A stretch of 64,000 nt of DNA from an uncultured Oscillospiraceae bacterium (GTDB taxonomy: Bacteria > Bacillota > Clostridia > Oscillospirales > Oscillospiraceae): the NCBI GenBank assembly GCA_905233385.1, contig CAJOEH010000005.1, positions 1 through 64,000 of the forward strand, read 5' to 3'. The notes under the pieces were generated by a model that saw only the letters and a list, made by a program, of their open reading frames with translations, did not search any database and was not told the DNA's origin. Shown here piece by piece: positions 58,619-64,000 of this stretch. The translations under genes were made by a program, and so were the position numbers. Position 1 is the stretch's first letter, and each line of letters starts with the position of its first letter.

Positions 58619-58646
58619 CCCGAAGAGTTTTCTTCGGGTGTTTTTT
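58619..58646 (+). terminator. Riboswitch terminator
   Basis: CCCGAAGA (58619-58626) and TCTTCGGG (58631-58638) with a GTTT loop, then TGTTTTTT. It ends 5 nt before the ribosome-binding site of ribU. Confidence 0.85.
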
Positions 58647-58660
58647 ATCGGAGGATGCCT

Positions 58661-59251
58661 ATGAAAAATAGAATCGGCGCAAGAATGATCGCGGTCGTCG
58701 GCGTGCTGACCGCCGTCGCCGTCGTTCTGCAATACCTCGAGATCTCCATTCCCATCGTCCCGAGCTTCCTCAAGCTGGACTTTTCCGATCTTCCGGCGCT
58801 GCTCGGCGCGTTTGCGTTCGGCCCGCTGGCGGGCGTCGTCATCCAGCTGCTCAAGAATCTGATCCATATGGCTGTATCGCAAAGCGGCTTCGTCGGCGAG
58901 CTTTCCAACTTTTTGCTCGGCGCGGCCTTCGTCGGGACGGCCGGCTGGATCTATCAGTGCAAAAAGACGAAGACGCGCGCGCTCCTTGCCGGTCTCATCG
59001 GCGCGGCGGTCATGGCGATCGTCAGCGTACCTGTGAATTACTTCCTGATCTATCCGCTGTATTACAACGTGATCGGCTTCCCCGAAGCGGCGGTGCTCGG
59101 CATGTATCAGGCGATCCTGCCCTCGGTCGACAACATGGTCGAAGCGCTTTTGATCTTCAACCTCCCGTTCACGCTCGTCAAAGGCTTGATCAGCGTCGCG
59201 GTCTCCATGCTGATCTACAAGCCGCTCTCGCCGCTTTTCAAAGGAAAATAG
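58661..59251 (+). CDS. ribU: Riboflavin ECF transporter S component
   Basis: 196 residues, about six membrane helices. The substrate-binding S component of an energy-coupling-factor riboflavin transporter. ARMIAVVGVLTAVAVVLQYLEISIPIVPSFLKLDFSDLPALLGAFAFGPLAGVVIQLLKNLIH is the characteristic RibU N-terminal block, with the K-L-D-F-S-D-L-P signature. The energising EcfA/T genes are not in the window. Start at 58661 after CGGAGG. Control by the FMN riboswitch confirms the vitamin assignment. Confidence 0.95.
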   Translation: MKNRIGARMIAVVGVLTAVAVVLQYLEISIPIVPSFLKLDFSDLPALLGAFAFGPLAGVVIQLLKNLIHMAVSQSGFVGELSNFLLGAAFVGTAGWIYQCKKTKTRALLAGLIGAAVMAIVSVPVNYFLIYPLYYNVIGFPEAAVLGMYQAILPSVDNMVEALLIFNLPFTLVKGLISVAVSMLIYKPLSPLFKGK

Positions 59252-59260
59252 CCAAAATTG

Positions 59261-59286
59261 AACCGCCGCTGATCTCAGCGGCGGTT
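59261..59286. terminator. Bidirectional terminator
   Basis: AACCGCCGCTGA (59261-59272) and TCAGCGGCGGTT (59275-59286) between convergent genes, with TTTTC on the plus side. Confidence 0.8.
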
Positions 59287-59294
59287 TTCATATC

Positions 59295-60014
59295 CTATTT
59301 CATCAGTTCAAGACGCTTCCGCAGCTCCGAAGCCGTGATCTCGTATCCTTTCTCCATGAACGGATAGGAAACGCGTTCCGGGTCTTCCACGCCGAGCAGT
59401 TTCACGATATAGCGCAGCATGGCGGGGTTCTTGACGAGGATCGGGCCGGTCAGATGCGTGCCGAAGCAGTTGTTTTTGCGGAAGCCCTCCGCTTCCCCGT
59501 CCGCCTCGTTGCCGAAGCCCATTTTCATTTGGAACAGCGGCTGTTCCACGCCGGACGTTTTGCTGCACTTGTTGATAAAACCGACCAGGATCTCGTCGAA
59601 GCCGTCGAAGCTCGCCAGGCAGTCGCCGACGATCCGGCGCTTGCCCTCGGTCGTCTCGAAGGACGCCAGGCGCAGCCCCTCGAACTCCGTTCCGTCCTGA
59701 TCTGTGATCTTCTCACCGAGCAGCTCGAAGCTGTTGCCGGTAAAGAGCATCACCCTGCCGGCGTCGCACGCGGCAGAGAGGGCGTCGCGGTAGTTCACAA
59801 GCTGCGAAAGCGCCAGCTTCTGTCTGCGTTCCGTGCCGGAGCCCATATAGTAGAAATCGTAGCCGGAAATGTCCTTTTCCTCGTACAGGGAAAGCGTATC
59901 GACGCGAACCTCGCAGCCCAAATCGGACAGACAGCGCGCCAGCACAGACACGTTCGCGTATTCCCCGTAGAGATTCATCACGTCATCATAAAGATGCAAG
60001 AGTTTCAGTTCCAT
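59295..60014 (-). CDS. gatD: GatD-like type-1 glutamine amidotransferase lacking the catalytic Cys
   Basis: 239 residues, cytosolic. GatD normally hydrolyses glutamine and passes ammonia to MurT to amidate the D-Glu of lipid II. Recognisable: LHLYDDVMNLYGEYANVSVLARCLSDLG, DFYYMGSGTERRQ, the late GTHLTGPILVKNPAMLRYIVKLLG with the catalytic His. However, the position of the nucleophile elbow (CGGYQxLG in other GatD) reads FTGNSFELLG, without Cys. No other Cys sits in a comparable elbow. So the glutaminase may be inactive, or it may act with free ammonia or another donor. It lies 8 nt after murT, ATG at 60014 after GAGGTGCGAT. Confidence 0.85.
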   Translation of the reverse strand: MELKLLHLYDDVMNLYGEYANVSVLARCLSDLGCEVRVDTLSLYEEKDISGYDFYYMGSGTERRQKLALSQLVNYRDALSAACDAGRVMLFTGNSFELLGEKITDQDGTEFEGLRLASFETTEGKRRIVGDCLASFDGFDEILVGFINKCSKTSGVEQPLFQMKMGFGNEADGEAEGFRKNNCFGTHLTGPILVKNPAMLRYIVKLLGVEDPERVSYPFMEKGYEITASELRKRLELMK

Positions 60015-60022
60015 ATCGCACC

Positions 60023-61348
60023 TCATTTCACCGTCACGTTGGACATGAACTTATCCTTGTCCGAGAAGCAGGTCACGGCGTACAGCTGCTGACTGCCGTT
60101 CTCCCGCAGCTCGGCGCAGGCGGCGTCGATGTCCTCGAAGACCTTGATCTTCTCCTGCGGGATGTCCGTAAAGGTAAAGCGTTCCGCCAGATCGTTGCAG
60201 TACTTTCCGCACAGGTAGATGTGCTCGATCAGCGGGTTCTTGAGCTGATCGAAGTTAATGTCCCAGAGCCAAGAGGTCTCGCTCGTGAAGTACTTGCGGC
60301 TGACTGCGTCGACGATCACGACGACGCTGCACGGTACGCCCTGCGCGATCGCGAATTTGAGCGACATGTCGTAGGAGATCGAGTTCTCGTGCTTGGAGAT
60401 CAGGAAGATGCCCGGATGCTCGCCGAGCGTGAATTCGATGTATCTGCCGTTTTTCAGGATATAGTTGCTGACGAGGGCCGCGATCTTCTCGCCGGGGATC
60501 CCGAGCAGGGTGCAGACCGTATAGGCGGCGAGGATATTATAAATGTTATAAATACTGCGGAAAGCGAGCTTGATCTCGTCCCTGCCGTTGACGACGATCC
60601 TGCTGTTCGCCAGATCGACGTCCGTGACGGTATAGTCGGTATCGTGCCGCGCATAGCCGCAGGCGTCGCAGCGGTACTTGCCTACGTGGTTGAAATGGTA
60701 ATAGTCGTAGCGCATCGGCTTGCCGCAGACGGGACAGTACAGGCCGTCGTTGTACGCGCCGCTGAACTGCTCCGTGTCGATGCTGCAGTGATCCAGGCCG
60801 AACCAGAGGACGTTCTCGCGGCCGCGGCCGAAGAGAGAGACCGTCGGATCGTCCGCGTTCAGGATCAGGGTCGTATCGTCGAACACGCTCTCCTTGATTG
60901 CGTCGTACACCCACTGCGGATGGCCGTTGCGCGTGAGCTGATCGCGGTAGAGGTTGGTGATGACGTAATGCGTCGGATGGAACCAGCGGAAGGTAAACTT
61001 CGTGTAACGCTCGTCCGACTCGATCAGAAGCACGTCCTGCTTCATCTTCCCGCCGAGGGTGCAGGAGTTGAGGATCATCGTCGTGACGCCCTCGATCTGA
61101 TTGGAACCCTCGGCGTTGTAGGCGACGGTCTTGCCCGAGGCCTTCAGGACGGACGCGATCATCTCGACCGTTGAGGTCTTGCCGTTGCTGCCGGTCACCG
61201 CCACGATGAGCTTCGGCTTTTTGATACGCGCAAGGATATCCGGGCAGATCTTCAGGGCATATTTCCCGGGGAGGCTCGTCCCCTTGCCGACAAAGCCGCC
61301 GATGACTTTGATCAGTCTGCAAACAAGAATCGCAAGGAATTTTCTCAT
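60023..61348 (-). CDS. murT: Lipid II isoglutaminyl synthase subunit MurT
   Basis: 441 residues. The Mur-ligase half of the MurT/GatD complex. Central ATPase with AVTGSNGKTSTVEMIASVL (P-loop), NLYRDQLTRNGH, LILNADDPTVSLFG. A zinc ribbon is inserted (CPVCGKPMRYDYYHFNHVGKYRCDACGYA), as in MurT but not other Mur ligases. The C-terminal part matches the DUF1727-type MurT end (FLISKHENSISYDMSLKFA). It probably activates D-iGlu with ATP and accepts ammonia. N-terminal hydrophobic stretch of about 20 residues is short. Clear promoter overlapping the ligA stop. Confidence 0.93.
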   Translation of the reverse strand: MRKFLAILVCRLIKVIGGFVGKGTSLPGKYALKICPDILARIKKPKLIVAVTGSNGKTSTVEMIASVLKASGKTVAYNAEGSNQIEGVTTMILNSCTLGGKMKQDVLLIESDERYTKFTFRWFHPTHYVITNLYRDQLTRNGHPQWVYDAIKESVFDDTTLILNADDPTVSLFGRGRENVLWFGLDHCSIDTEQFSGAYNDGLYCPVCGKPMRYDYYHFNHVGKYRCDACGYARHDTDYTVTDVDLANSRIVVNGRDEIKLAFRSIYNIYNILAAYTVCTLLGIPGEKIAALVSNYILKNGRYIEFTLGEHPGIFLISKHENSISYDMSLKFAIAQGVPCSVVVIVDAVSRKYFTSETSWLWDINFDQLKNPLIEHIYLCGKYCNDLAERFTFTDIPQEKIKVFEDIDAACAELRENGSQQLYAVTCFSDKDKFMSNVTVK

Positions 61349-61381
61349 GGTTCTCTCTTCCTTTCCGCGCAGGTCTACTGC

Positions 61382-64000
<2,619 letters not shown>

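Noticed and set aside
59454-60092. A plus-strand frame opposite gatD
   Set aside because: Antisense to a gene with clear GatD motifs and no ribosome-binding site.

Overview
The window looks like chromosomal DNA of a spore-forming, Gram-positive Clostridia member, most likely a GC-rich gut lineage of the Oscillospirales type (inference). The evidence is the gene content: cwlD and yunB sporulation genes, MurT/GatD-type cell-wall amidation genes, a CD1247-type protein beside efp, DUF4298 and DUF4830 proteins, and strong sigma-A promoters spaced at 17 nt. By eye the coding GC is high, and a single AT-rich gene near 23.6-24.2 kb stands out against it.

Layout. 0-1.5 kb: tmRNA, a cyclophilin and smpB. 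1.6-6.3 kb (+): a LexA-box promoter, a small protein and dinB, then cwlD, radA and a sugar-transfer-type ATP-grasp gene. 6.3-9.9 kb (-): HAD phosphatase, a Xer-type recombinase, an intergenic region of about 690 bp with a palindromic promoter and a candidate structured RNA, nadE and rplS. 10-13 kb (+): P-type ATPase and a PH-domain protein. 13-18 kb: small membrane protein, CD1247-type protein, efp, M24 peptidase, yqeG, an unrecognised secondary gene, and xerD. A 56-nt repeat occurs twice here, each time between near-duplicate hairpins. 18.4-21.5 kb (-): TIGR04086-type protein, yajC, tgt, queA. 21.7-25.8 kb: a DUF4173-like membrane protein, then a small island bounded by tRNA-Val(CAC) and a copy of its 3' end, carrying one AT-rich membrane-protein gene, then an acyltransferase/zinc-ribbon gene.

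25.8-57.8 kb is almost entirely minus strand and housekeeping. It reads as consecutive operons: xdhC plus a probably frameshifted methyltransferase; rpsU; smc-ftsY-rph-rdgB-yhbY-nadD/yqeK-lcp-rsfS-leuS; ribokinase, rRNA methyltransferase, dprA, topA, trmFO, plsX, rnc; DUF4298, methyltransferase, sfp; greA-lysS; and a PucR/CdaR regulator, ftsE, ftsX, M23 peptidase, S41 peptidase. 57.8-64 kb: a pseudouridine synthase, a DUF4830 protein, an FMN riboswitch controlling ribU, the murT/gatD pair in which GatD lacks the usual catalytic Cys, ligA, and yunB truncated at the window edge.

Together the genes cover trans-translation, translesion synthesis, chromosome segregation, tRNA modification, signal-recognition targeting, and division-linked wall hydrolysis. 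The most interesting non-routine items are the paired 56-nt repeat, the tRNA-Val island with a terpene-cyclase-like membrane protein, the candidate RNA at 8525-8676, and the GatD-like protein without its nucleophile.
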